Shown here piece by piece: positions 56,467-64,000 of a stretch of DNA of 64,000 nt. Source of the stretch: Mycobacterium florentinum (lineage in GTDB: Bacteria; Actinomycetota; Actinomycetes; Mycobacteriales; Mycobacteriaceae); NCBI RefSeq assembly GCF_010730355.1, contig NZ_AP022576.1:5828001-5892000 (forward strand), read 5' to 3'. The stretch's first letter is position 1; each line of letters starts with the position of its first letter. The notes under the pieces are model-generated. The model did not search any database and was not told the origin of the DNA. It saw only the letters and a list, made by a program, of their open reading frames with translations. The position numbers were made by a program, and so were the translations under genes.

Positions 56467-57677
56467 ACACGTCGTTGAGCGCTACGGCGACAGATCAGTC
56501 AAACACCGCAACCCTCAACGGGCCCCCCGTCGATCCCACGGTCGGGCCACGCCGCTCAAGGCCGGTGCTGTGGTGGGCAGCGTTCGGTGCAATCTGGCTC
56601 TCCTTCATGGCCTACGTGCTGACGCGGTGGATCACCGGCCCCTACTTCCAACGTGTGCCGGTAGGGCCTAGCGATCCACCGATGTACATGAAGGTCTTCT
56701 TAATGACCTTGCAGGTCACCATGATTCCCGCGATGGTCGGACTGTTGTGGTGGTTCGTGATTCGGCCGTGGCGGCGCGAACGAACCGTCACTGTCGACGG
56801 GGCGCTGACGCTGGCCTTTTGCACCTTGTTCTTCCAAGATCCGCTGTCCAACTACTTCGGCCCTTGGATCACCTACAATTCCTGGTCATTCAACCGAGGA
56901 TCGTGGGTCAATAGCGTTCCCGGATGGTTGTCGTTCGGTGCACCGGGTGCGACGGTGGTCGAACCACCGATGACCATCATCGGTCTCTATGTCGTGATCA
57001 TGACCGTCGCTGTCCGCATTGGCGTGGCGACGCTGCGCCGGGTGTCAGGGCGGTGGCCGCAGATCGGCAAGGTTGGCCTCGCCCTGATCTGCTACTGCGT
57101 GATGTTTGTCTTCGACGTCCTATTCGAGGGCGTGACCTTCATGCCGCTAGGCGTGTGGACCTATGTCGGTGGACACTTCAGCATCTTCGCCGACACCTAT
57201 CATGCGTTTCCCTTGCACGAGGCGTTCCTGGTGGGATTTCTGCTTACGGCCTACACGTTCCTGCGCTATTACCTCGACGACCGCGGCCGAACGATCGTCG
57301 AACGCGGCTCCGAACGTGTGAAAGCGTCGCCGGCGTGGCACGGGGTCATCCGGGCCTTGTCGATCCTCGGCGCCGTGAACATGATCTTCCTTGGCATCTA
57401 CGTCCTGCCGCATCTGTTCGTTGGTGCGCACAGCCGCGAGTGGAACCAGGACACCCAGCGGCGCTCCTACTTCCTCGACGGTCTCTGTGGGGGCGACACC
57501 GGCCGCGCCTGCCCGGGACCCGCTGTGCCGCTGGTACGAAACGACAATTCCGGCAATGGCGGCGGGTCTGCCTACGTCGGTACGGACGGCAAGCTGCACG
57601 TCCCGACCGGAACCGTTCTGCCGTCTCAGGTCCCGTTGAACGTGGGCACCGGCCAGGGCCACCTGGGCTCGAGCTAG
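56463..57677 (+). CDS. AveC/spirocyclase-like seven-TM protein, copy 5
   Basis: This protein of 404 residues, the longest copy, has an extra N-terminal tail of about 35 polar residues. It starts at GTG 56463, overlapping the stop of the six-TM gene. Marks are RPVLWWAAFGAIWLSFMAYVL, GPYFQRVPVGPSDPP, FFQDPLSNYFGPWITYN, FDVLFEGVTFMPLGVWTYVGG, IFADTYHAFPLHE and CGGDTGRACPGPAVPLVRN. It is the last gene of the 53181-57677 operon. Its 3' end overlaps the convergent FadE by 4 bases. Confidence 0.75.
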   Translation: MNTSLSATATDQSNTATLNGPPVDPTVGPRRSRPVLWWAAFGAIWLSFMAYVLTRWITGPYFQRVPVGPSDPPMYMKVFLMTLQVTMIPAMVGLLWWFVIRPWRRERTVTVDGALTLAFCTLFFQDPLSNYFGPWITYNSWSFNRGSWVNSVPGWLSFGAPGATVVEPPMTIIGLYVVIMTVAVRIGVATLRRVSGRWPQIGKVGLALICYCVMFVFDVLFEGVTFMPLGVWTYVGGHFSIFADTYHAFPLHEAFLVGFLLTAYTFLRYYLDDRGRTIVERGSERVKASPAWHGVIRALSILGAVNMIFLGIYVLPHLFVGAHSREWNQDTQRRSYFLDGLCGGDTGRACPGPAVPLVRNDNSGNGGGSAYVGTDGKLHVPTGTVLPSQVPLNVGTGQGHLGSS

Positions 57678-58813
57678 CGGAGCCCGAGCGACCCGCTGAT
57701 GATCTCGCGCTGAATCTCGTTGGTGCCGGCGTAGATCGGCAGCACGAGCGAGTGGCGCACATGGCTTTCCATGTCGTATTCGGTCGCGTAGCCATAGCCG
57801 CCCATCATCTGCATGCCCTCGAGCGCGATGCGTTTGGCGACTTCGGAAGTCTTGACCTTGGCCATCGACGTCATCCGCGTGGTGACCGGATCGGCGCCGC
57901 GTTCGAGTCGCTGGGCGACCTCATAGGTGAGCAAGCGGGCGCACTCCAGGTCGGTGGCAAGATCGGCGATGCGATGACGCAACGCCTGAAACGTTCCGAT
58001 GGCCTTGCCGAACTGCTTGCGCTCCTTGACATATGCGATGGTGTCATCGAGCGCGCGCTGGCCGATGCCAAGTCCGACCGCGGCGCCGAGCAACCGCTCG
58101 CCGTCGAGACCGGCCATGATTTGGGGGAAGCCGCGGCCGACCTCGCCGACGACGTTTTCGGCCGGAACAAAGCAATCGGTGAAGAAGACGTCGTTGACTT
58201 CACGACCCCCCAGGGTGGAAATGCGGCGCGTCTCAATGCCGGGGGTATCGCGAGGTACCTCGAAAATGGTCAGACCGGTGTGCGGTTTCTCGCCGTGGCT
58301 CGTTCGCGCCACCAATAAGATTCGCCCGGCCCGGTGTGCATACGAGCACCACGTCTTCTGGCCGTTGAGCACATAGCCGTCGGCGACCGACTCGGCTCGG
58401 CACGCGATCGCGGCGACGTCTGATCCCGCACCGGGTTCGGAGATCGAAATCGACATGATCTCTCCGCCGGAGATCGCCGACAGCGCCTCACGCTTCTGCT
58501 GGTCCGATCCGAATCGCTTGTAGCACCCCGCAACTGTCGTCGTCGGGCCCAGCGCCTTGACCGGAGCAAGCCCTCGCCAAAGTTCCTCGAAGAGAATCGT
58601 CTGCTCTACGTAGGTGCCGCCAGAGCCGCCATATTCCTCGGGGATCGCCACGCCCAGCCAGCCGAGTTGCGCGAGCTTCTGATATAGGACTGATGATTGG
58701 TCCTCTTCGTCGGCGTCGAGCAGTGCCTCACGCTGTTCGCGGGTGGCGCATTCGCGCTGGCAGAAGTCGCGTACCGCCTGCTGAAAATCCTGCTGTTCGA
58801 CGGAAAGCGTCAT
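57674..58813 (-). CDS. Acyl-CoA dehydrogenase (FadE type)
   Basis: This flavoprotein has 379 residues counted from ATG 58813; the frame continues upstream through the next FadE but that part is not coding. Landmarks are VAIPEEYGGSGG, ISISEPGAGSDVAAI, the GLDGERLLGAAVGLG helix with a Glu in the isovaleryl-CoA-dehydrogenase position, KERKQFGKAIGTFQ, MGGYGYATEYDMESHVRH and IYAGTNEIQRE. The MCAD catalytic Glu position holds Ala (YAGT), so the base is probably the helix Glu. ATGA coupling joins it to the FadE before it. Confidence 0.9.
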   Translation of the reverse strand: MTLSVEQQDFQQAVRDFCQRECATREQREALLDADEEDQSSVLYQKLAQLGWLGVAIPEEYGGSGGTYVEQTILFEELWRGLAPVKALGPTTTVAGCYKRFGSDQQKREALSAISGGEIMSISISEPGAGSDVAAIACRAESVADGYVLNGQKTWCSYAHRAGRILLVARTSHGEKPHTGLTIFEVPRDTPGIETRRISTLGGREVNDVFFTDCFVPAENVVGEVGRGFPQIMAGLDGERLLGAAVGLGIGQRALDDTIAYVKERKQFGKAIGTFQALRHRIADLATDLECARLLTYEVAQRLERGADPVTTRMTSMAKVKTSEVAKRIALEGMQMMGGYGYATEYDMESHVRHSLVLPIYAGTNEIQREIISGSLGLR

Positions 58814-59973
58814 GCTTGCGGGAATCTGCGGTCGGGAAACAGCCCCGCGGCAACCCCGTTGCGCAGCACCGCCGGTGCGCCACCGGCTACCACGTTGGTG
58901 ACGCAGTCGCGATGAATGCGCTGAATGGGGTAATCGGTGGTCACGCCGTAGCCCCCATGCAGTTCCATGGCTTTGAGGGTGATCTGCGGGCCCGCGGTGG
59001 CGCCGAACAGCTTGGCCTGAGTCACTTCGGCGAGTTTCGGAAACCGGCCCTCGATCGCCGAAGACGCCGCCCGGTAGGCGAGCAGTCGCAGCGCCTCGAT
59101 CTGGACCCACATGTCGGCCAGCGAGTGGTAGACGGCCTGAAAGTCGATGATCTGCTTGCCAAATGCCTCGCGCTGCTGGGTGTACTTGGCGGCCTCGTCA
59201 TAGGCGGCCTGGCTGAAGCCCAACCAGAACCCACAGTTGTGCAGGCGCTCGAGGTTGAATGCCGTCATCAATCGGGCGAACTGGCCGGGACCGACGATGA
59301 CGTTTTCGGCGGGCACCCGGACGTCGGTCAGCACCATGTCGCCGTGGTGGATTCCGCGATCACCGATGTACACCGGGCCGCGTTGGATTTCCACGCCGGG
59401 CATCGAGTTCTCCACGACGATGGCGCCGATTCCCTTGGCGCCCGGTACGTCGTCGAAGCGCACGAAAGTCGCATTGAGATCGTTGACGTTAGAACCGGTC
59501 AGGAAACTCTTGGTGCCGTTGAGGATGAAGTCCTCACCGTCGCGCCGCGCGGTGGTGCTCAGATGCGTGAGGGCCGAGCCGGCTTGCGGTTCGGTGAGCG
59601 CGATATTGCAGGCGCGACGGCCGGCGACGATATCGTACAAGTACTTCTCTCGTACCCGGTCGCTGCCGAGCAGGAACATCGAAGGCCCCGGGCCGCTGGT
59701 GCAGAAGACCGGTTCGGGCGGTAGCCAGGACTGGGCATAGCGGAACAACGCCTCCACCACGATGAGGTACTCGATCGCGCCGCCGCCCTGCCCGCCGTAC
59801 TCGGTGGGCATCGCGACACCGAACAGCCCTTCGGCGCCAACGCGATCGAAGATCTCACGGTAGGGCGCCTCGTCGGACTCGTCCCATTCGCGGGCCTGCT
59901 CGGCGAACGAGCGACCGAGCTTCTCGGCGCGCTCCTGCAACTCCACTTGCTGCGGAGTCAATGTGAAATCCAT
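58810..59973 (-). CDS. Acyl-CoA dehydrogenase (FadE type)
   Basis: This protein of 387 residues has VAMPTEYGGQGGGAIEYL, IALTEPQAGSALTHL, the MTAFNLERLHNCGFWLG helix with the likely Glu base, QQREAFGKQIIDFQ and ELHGGYGVTTDYPIQRIHRD. Its C-terminus lacks GT-x-EI and ends AGGAPAVLRNGVAAG. It starts at ATG 59973, directly after the FadD stop, and overlaps the next FadE. Two adjacent FadEs coupled in this way often form an alpha2-beta2 enzyme for large substrates such as steroid side chains, so the pair may be one heteromeric enzyme. Confidence 0.9.
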   Translation of the reverse strand: MDFTLTPQQVELQERAEKLGRSFAEQAREWDESDEAPYREIFDRVGAEGLFGVAMPTEYGGQGGGAIEYLIVVEALFRYAQSWLPPEPVFCTSGPGPSMFLLGSDRVREKYLYDIVAGRRACNIALTEPQAGSALTHLSTTARRDGEDFILNGTKSFLTGSNVNDLNATFVRFDDVPGAKGIGAIVVENSMPGVEIQRGPVYIGDRGIHHGDMVLTDVRVPAENVIVGPGQFARLMTAFNLERLHNCGFWLGFSQAAYDEAAKYTQQREAFGKQIIDFQAVYHSLADMWVQIEALRLLAYRAASSAIEGRFPKLAEVTQAKLFGATAGPQITLKAMELHGGYGVTTDYPIQRIHRDCVTNVVAGGAPAVLRNGVAAGLFPDRRFPQA

Positions 59974-61548
59974 CTAGCGGCGCTCCTGCTTGGCGACGGT
60001 CAGATCCATTGCTTCGAAATCCCACGTCTGAGCGGTGTTTCCGGCCTCACGCAACTTGTGCTTCAGGACGCGGCCCACACCATTTCGGGGCAGTGCGTCG
60101 AGGAAGTCGACATACCGGGGGATCGCGAAGTAGGGCAAGTTGTTCTTGAAGAAATCGAACAACTCGGCAGCCTCGACCGGCGAGCTGGTGGCAATGCAAG
60201 CCTTGATGTCGTCCTCACCGAGCTCGGAAGCCACCGCGACGACCGCGGATTCGATGATGGCCGGGTGGGCGTCGATGGCTTGTTCGAGTTCGAAACTGGA
60301 GATGTTCTCCCCGCGGCGGCGAAGGCTGTCCTTCTTGCGATCGATGAACGCAAACGCCCCACTGGGCAGGCGCCTGCCGTTGTCACCGGTGTGATACCAC
60401 AAACCCCGGAACGCCTCGACTGTCGCCGTGGGATTGTCGAAGTAGCCGTTGAACATCGCGTACGGAACCCTGGGTCGAAGGCAGATCTCACCCGTAGCCT
60501 CACCGTCGAGGACGTAGCCCTCGTCGTCGAGCAGGGCCACCTCGAGATCGGGCGCGCCGATACCGCAGCCGTTCGGATCGCGACGGTCCGACGACAGCGT
60601 CGTCAATGTGGCTGGCATGCATTCGGTTTGGCCGAAGATGTCGACCCAGGGGTCGACACCGAAACGATCGCGGAACGTTGCCTGCGATTCGAGCGACAAC
60701 GGAGCGCACATGATGCGGGTGACTTTGTGGTCGCGATCGGCCGGCGACGGCTCGGTCGCCAGTATCGCTGCGCCCATCGCGCCGACCGCGATCATCAGCG
60801 TCGCGTCCACTTCCTTGGCGCGAGGGAAGTACGCCCGCGCGCTGAATGTTCCCTGCAGGTAAGCAGGTATGCCGTAGATCAGGGGCAGTGTCACCGTCAC
60901 CAGTCGTGCCCCGGCGTGAAACAGCGGGAGGCCGGCGAACAGGACGTCGTCCTTGGTGACTTCGAGCGCGGCGCCGATGATTTCGCCGCTTCGGCAGTAG
61001 TAGCCGTGGCTGGCGACGCATCCCTTGGGCAGCCCGGTGGTGCCGGAGGTATACAGGATCGACATGGTGTCGGCGGCGGTCAGCTCTACTTCTGGCGGTG
61101 CGTCGCCGTGGTCGAACAGACTCGCGTACGGAATCTCGTCGTCTTGGGCCTCGTCGAGCATGATCACTGCCCGCAGATCGGGCAGTTGGCTGCGCACCGG
61201 AGCCAGCGCCGCTCGGCCGGCGGCGTCGGTGACCAAAAAGCCGGATCGGGACTGGCGCAGCTGGTGAAGCAGAAAGTCGCCCTTCAGGTATGCGTTCAAC
61301 GGCACCTGGGCGGCCCCGGTCTTCGCGGCGCCGTAGAACACCTCGAGCAGTTCGATGCGGTTGGGCGCCAGCATCGCGATCTGCTCGCCCTTACCGACCC
61401 CCAGCCGCGCCAACCCGGCCGCGAGAGCGTCCGACCGTTGATTCATCTCGGCATAGGTATAGACGTTGTCGTCCATCGCGCAGCAGACGCGATCGGGCGT
61501 ACTGAGAGCGCGCGCACGCAGGATATTGCCAATAGCGTCACGAACCAT
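59974..61548 (-). CDS. Fatty-acid/acyl-CoA ligase (FadD type)
   Basis: This adenylate-forming enzyme has 524 residues. The P-loop-like motif is SILYTSGTTGLPKG, followed by FGQTECMP, LWYHTGDNG and DRKKDSLRRRGENIS. The A10 region is PRNGVGRVLKHKLR, where the Lys usual after Gly is Arg. It should activate a carboxylic acid to its acyl-CoA. It is first of the FadD-FadE-FadE operon. An AACGATC-type operator is 44-62 bases upstream of its ATG (61593-61610). Confidence 0.9.
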   Translation of the reverse strand: MVRDAIGNILRARALSTPDRVCCAMDDNVYTYAEMNQRSDALAAGLARLGVGKGEQIAMLAPNRIELLEVFYGAAKTGAAQVPLNAYLKGDFLLHQLRQSRSGFLVTDAAGRAALAPVRSQLPDLRAVIMLDEAQDDEIPYASLFDHGDAPPEVELTAADTMSILYTSGTTGLPKGCVASHGYYCRSGEIIGAALEVTKDDVLFAGLPLFHAGARLVTVTLPLIYGIPAYLQGTFSARAYFPRAKEVDATLMIAVGAMGAAILATEPSPADRDHKVTRIMCAPLSLESQATFRDRFGVDPWVDIFGQTECMPATLTTLSSDRRDPNGCGIGAPDLEVALLDDEGYVLDGEATGEICLRPRVPYAMFNGYFDNPTATVEAFRGLWYHTGDNGRRLPSGAFAFIDRKKDSLRRRGENISSFELEQAIDAHPAIIESAVVAVASELGEDDIKACIATSSPVEAAELFDFFKNNLPYFAIPRYVDFLDALPRNGVGRVLKHKLREAGNTAQTWDFEAMDLTVAKQERR

Positions 61549-61592
61549 TGCGGCAACCGAATCCAGAAATCATGTCTTCCATTTTGGGGGAG

Positions 61593-61610
61593 CGTTAACG
61601 ATCATTTACG
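61593..61610. promoter_or_regulatory. AACGATCGTT-type operator, site 4
   Basis: CGTTAACGATCATTTACG keeps the outer GT...AC and the left AACGATC core, with the right arm changed to ATT. It lies upstream of the FadD-FadE-FadE operon. It links acyl-CoA activation with the genes at 38, 49 and 50.6 kb. Confidence 0.5.
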
Positions 61611-61792
61611 CGGTTTCCTCGTAGTGCCCAGCGCCTTGGGTCGCCCGCGAAGTGAGTTGTGGTCCTTGCCGACAGCCCCGACTCGTGCGCACTGCGATTA
61701 TTTTGAGACAGTACGGCTATAAATTATGTCTGTCAACGATGTCGACGCGTCTTGCGGCGGGGCGGACACGGTCGGGGTCGAGGTTGCACGAG

Positions 61793-61808
61793 TGTGACCT
61801 AGGTCACA
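61793..61808. promoter_or_regulatory. Perfect CRP-type site TGTGACCTAGGTCACA
   Basis: This 16-bp palindrome matches the mycobacterial cAMP-receptor-protein consensus TGTGA-N6-TCACA exactly. It is centred about 110 bases ahead of the P450 start at 61910. Control by a cAMP-binding regulator, and thus by carbon or stress state, is predicted. Confidence 0.65.
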
Positions 61809-61909
61809 TAACTGCTATTGGATACGTGTGTGATATTGAAGTACAGCGGTACTAACTCAACCTAAAATTTAACATCGATTAACTGTGGTTATGAGTCGGA
61901 GGAGCTGTC

Positions 61910-63073
61910 ATGGAGGTCGGCTGCCCTGCGTTACCCGCGCTGGAAACTTTGCCTTTTGCTCAGGACCGCGAATCGGCGTGGCACATGCTCCTGGCGCCCG
62001 GCAAAATCGCGGTGTCCGACGCCGGCGTCTACTTCATCAGCGGCGCCGACGTGGTCGAGGAGGCGGCCATCCACCCGGAGCTGTTTTCCTCCTCCGGCGC
62101 CTTCGATCTGGTGGGAAGCCCATTTCCGATGGTGCCGATCGCCTTCGATCCGCCCGAACACACCCGGTTTCGCCGCGTGCTGGACAAGTTCTTCGGCCCC
62201 CGCCGCATGGCCGAACGCGCACCCGAGTTGCGCAAGCAGGTCGGCGAGCTGATCGATCAGATCGTGGCGTCCGGCGGTAGTGCCGAGGTGATGAGCGCGC
62301 TCGCGGTTCCGTTTCCGTCGCAGGTCTTTTTGACGCTGTTCGGTCTGCCGCTCGCCGACCGGGATCTTCTGATCGGCTGGAAAGATGCGGTTTTGGAGTT
62401 CTCGGCCGCCGAGGGCTTGGAGCCGTCACCGGAGACTTTGGCCCGGGGAGCTGAGCTGGTGGCCTATCTGAACGGACATGTTGCCGATCGTCGCAGTACC
62501 GGGGGCGATGACCTGCTCGGCCAATTGCTTTCCGACTCGAGCGATGGCGCCCTGACCGACCCCGAAATCATCGGGCTGTGCTTCCTGTTCCTGATCGCCG
62601 GTCTGGACACCGTGACCGCCGCAACGGGTTTCGCGCTCTATGAGCTGGCGCGCAACCCCGCGCTGCGGGCGACGCTGGTCGATGACGAAGAAGCGGTCAC
62701 GCACTTCATCGAAGAGGTCTTGCGAATCAACCCGCCGGTCCCTTATGTCCCCCGGGTGACCACCGCCGAGGTCACTGTCGCGGGTGTGACGATCCCGGCG
62801 GGATCTCGGTGCTGGCTCGGGCTCGGGACGGCCAACCGGGATCCCGAACGCTATCCCGATGCCGACGTCATGCACCAAAGACGGAACAATCACTTCACCT
62901 TCGGTAGGGGACCACACCGCTGCCTGGGCTCTCACCTGGCTCGCCTGGAACTGCGCCTGATCATCGAGGAGTGGAACCGGCGGATCCCCACTTACTCGGT
63001 CTTGGAGGAGCCGACGGTTGGATGGCCATGCGGCACACTCCATTTCCAGGAGCTGCACGTGCGGATCGGCTGA
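61910..63073 (+). CDS. Cytochrome P450, copy 2
   Basis: This soluble P450 has 387 residues. The I-helix is [11 protein letters not shown], ExxR is EEVLR, and the haem loop is [16 protein letters not shown] with the Cys near residue 338. The phrase [17 protein letters not shown] in the C-helix region is common to many actinobacterial P450s. GGAGGA precedes ATG 61910. It is convergent with the flavoprotein at 63074 and probably under the CRP-type site. Copy 1 at 14659 is only distantly similar, so they likely act on different positions of the substrate. Confidence 0.93.
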   Translation: MEVGCPALPALETLPFAQDRESAWHMLLAPGKIAVSDAGVYFISGADVVEEAAIHPELFSSSGAFDLVGSPFPMVPIAFDPPEHTRFRRVLDKFFGPRRMAERAPELRKQVGELIDQIVASGGSAEVMSALAVPFPSQVFLTLFGLPLADRDLLIGWKDAVLEFSAAEGLEPSPETLARGAELVAYLNGHVADRRSTGGDDLLGQLLSDSSDGALTDPEIIGLCFLFLIAGLDTVTAATGFALYELARNPALRATLVDDEEAVTHFIEEVLRINPPVPYVPRVTTAEVTVAGVTIPAGSRCWLGLGTANRDPERYPDADVMHQRRNNHFTFGRGPHRCLGSHLARLELRLIIEEWNRRIPTYSVLEEPTVGWPCGTLHFQELHVRIG

Positions 63074-64000
63074 TCAGTTCGGCTTGCCGACCAGGACGCG
63101 TTGGGCTCGGGGTGCCAGCGCCGCATTCATGACGCGATTCGCGGCTTCCTCACCGCTCACCAATGCGCCGTTGAGGCCGGAGATCCGGTCCAAATCGGAG
63201 GCGAACTGGACGCGTGAGGTCCAGTCGAGGCGCTTTTGAAAGTCGGCGATTCGTGCGAATCGGCCTTTGTCCATGACCGGGACGGACTCCGGCCATCGTG
63301 CGACGGCGTGCTCCTCGAGAGTGTCGACGACACTGCCGTAGTAACAGCGGGCGCGGTCTATCGCGTGCTCCAAGACCTCCTCGTCGCTGAGATCCAGTGT
63401 GCGTTCCAGGTATTCGTGCGACAGCAGCACCGTCAGCAGGCCCTTGTCCTCGGGAGCGCGCCCGGGCGCCTTCGCGTGGTCGGCTATCACGGCGATCGTG
63501 TCGGGGTCCTCGTGCGGGGACACCATGTAGTAGGTGGCGGGATCCCTCGGGCGTTGCGATAGCCCAAGACAGATGCTGCCGAGGCGCCGGTAGCGGGTCG
63601 TCTCGTAGAGCGCGCGGTGGTTTTCGTCCATCTGCGGGAATATCGCCAGCGCGTACTGCGCCTGAGCGGCGACTACGCACGCGTCAAACGACTCGGTGCG
63701 TTGATTGCCGCCCTCGGGCGCGAAGGTGACATCCACCGCCGCTCCGGTGTCGTCGACGTTGAGCACGGGATGCTGCGGCCGGATGCGCAGCCGTCGGGCC
63801 AGCTCCTCGGGAAGTCCACCGACTCCAGGCCGCAGGTTGTACATCGTGGAGACCAGCATGTTGCGTATCGTCCACAACAGCAACGCAATCGAGGTATCGC
63901 CGTCGTCGGCGACCCAGGTGCTGCTGACCAGCGGCCTGCCGGCCCATTGCAGCAATTCCTCGTTGAGCTCGCGACGGAAGTATTCGCGCACGGTCTCGGT
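63074..64000 (-). CDS. FAD-dependent amine-oxidase/desaturase-like oxidoreductase, copy 3, partial
   Basis: The frame is open to the right edge, so the N-terminal dinucleotide-binding part is missing; about 308 C-terminal residues are seen. Blocks shared with copy 2 are YYMVSPHEDPDTIAV, LLTVLLSHEYLER, VPVMDKGRFARIADF and ISGLNGALVSGEEAANRV. It is therefore a paralogue of the flavoprotein at 53181 rather than of copy 1. The stop is just after the P450 stop, so the genes converge. Confidence 0.8.
   Translation of the reverse strand, partial: TETVREYFRRELNEELLQWAGRPLVSSTWVADDGDTSIALLLWTIRNMLVSTMYNLRPGVGGLPEELARRLRIRPQHPVLNVDDTGAAVDVTFAPEGGNQRTESFDACVVAAQAQYALAIFPQMDENHRALYETTRYRRLGSICLGLSQRPRDPATYYMVSPHEDPDTIAVIADHAKAPGRAPEDKGLLTVLLSHEYLERTLDLSDEEVLEHAIDRARCYYGSVVDTLEEHAVARWPESVPVMDKGRFARIADFQKRLDWTSRVQFASDLDRISGLNGALVSGEEAANRVMNAALAPRAQRVLVGKPN

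Larger units (their letters stand above)
61549..61909. other. 361-bp intergenic region between fadD and P450
   Basis: The region holds an AACGATC-type operator (61593-61610) near the fadD side, an AGTAC-N4-GTACT repeat near 61838, and a perfect 16-bp CRP-type site (61793-61808) on the P450 side. A GGAGGA ribosome site is just before ATG 61910. A 67-codon frame at 61652-61855 crosses the CRP site and has no protein-like features. I see no RNA gene. Confidence 0.6.

Noticed and set aside
56924..58318. 464-codon plus-strand frame across the AveC/FadE junction
   Set aside because: It overlaps two well-supported genes in other frames and its translation is Arg/Gly-rich without motifs.
59947..61722. 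591-codon plus-strand frame antisense to fadD
   Set aside because: The FadD motifs on the minus strand are unambiguous; the antisense frame has no recognisable features.
61652..61855. 67-codon frame in the fadD-P450 gap
   Set aside because: It crosses the CRP-type palindrome and has no ribosome site or protein-like composition.
1..64000. CRISPR arrays, tRNA/rRNA genes, IS elements or prophage
   Set aside because: I found no regularly spaced repeats, tRNA-like cloverleaf sequences, transposase or integrase motifs; the repetition in the window is at the level of protein families.

Overview
The window is high-GC actinobacterial DNA and almost certainly comes from a non-tuberculous Mycobacterium. 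Supporting features are an MmpL transporter, F420-type LLM oxidoreductases, a mycofactocin-type SDR, an FprB-type ferredoxin/ferredoxin reductase, many FadE/FadD-type genes, and GTG/ATGA-coupled starts. The left edge (ppdK tail plus a 201-residue partner) matches what I recall of the Rv1127c-Rv1126c pair of M. tuberculosis. Most of the remainder has no counterpart I recall in that species and looks like accessory lipid or secondary metabolism. I found no transposase, integrase, tRNA, rRNA or CRISPR array.

The striking property is repeated use of a few poorly characterised protein families. (a) Five proteins of about 530-555 residues contain the substrate-binding-like domain and phosphohistidine swivel domain of rifampin-phosphotransferase/PEP-synthase enzymes but no ATP-grasp domain (5549, 10267, 16882, 28376, 50666). 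(b) Five DUF7064-like proteins with an R-D-R-[ST]-W-G type motif (4646, 11905, 15900, 25446, 32125) plus one broken copy (about 33206-33655). (c) Five AveC/spirocyclase-like seven-TM proteins ending in a Cys...CPGPxVP motif (39096, 43003, 44082, 54524, 56463). (d) Eight six-TM proteins with an N-terminal PPPxP-like motif (2878, 18515, 19306, 23836, 46015, 46879, 47556, 55693). (e) Two related membrane proteins with an ExMxD...G / YYGxQP signature (22689, 45172). (f) Three phytoene-desaturase/PPOX-like flavoproteins (49264, 53181, 63074). Two P450s, two LLM enzymes, three SDRs, four FadE-type proteins, one FadD, one thiolase, an APH-type kinase and six TetR regulators are interspersed.

Layout. 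1-2.8 kb: ppdK tail, partner, FadE. 2.9-12.8 kb: six-TM gene, SDR, DUF7064-like plus ATP-grasp-less PEP enzyme, MmpL, then a divergent second PEP-enzyme/DUF7064-like pair. 12.8-21.8 kb: TetR, then a tight run LLM - P450 - DUF7064-like - PEP enzyme - six-TM - six-TM - FprB. 21.8-30 kb: TetR, membrane protein, six-TM, oxidase subunit III-like (NorE-type), subunit IV-like, DUF7064-like, TetR, LLM, PEP enzyme. 30-34 kb: TetR, APH kinase, DUF7064-like, and a recombination scar. 34-38 kb: minus-strand beta-oxidation-like operon (thioesterase, NTF2-like, thiolase, SDR, degenerate FadE). 38-46 kb: mycofactocin-type SDR, AveC-like, NorD-like VWA, NorQ/CbbQ-like AAA, then AveC-like x2 and a membrane protein. 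46-48.3 kb: three six-TM genes. 48.4-57.7 kb: TetR, flavoprotein, PEP enzyme, TetR, flavoprotein, AveC, six-TM, AveC. 57.7-61.5 kb: FadE, FadE, FadD. 61.9-64 kb: P450 and a partial flavoprotein.

My inference is that these genes form one large, repeatedly duplicated pathway for oxidising and remodelling a hydrophobic molecule that enters as an acyl-CoA or is built from one. FadD/FadE/thiolase/SDR would handle the acyl part, and P450, LLM, flavoprotein and FprB the redox steps. AveC-like and DUF7064-like proteins would be candidate cyclase/hydratase-type steps, with PEP-type enzymes for a phosphotransfer-like step. The substrate cannot be read from the sequence. Shared palindromes tie separate segments together: abutting TGAT-N6-ATCA sites before both AveC operons at 43.0 and 53.2 kb, a TGTnAACGATCGTTnACA-like site at four promoters, and TTAC-N4-GTAA at two.
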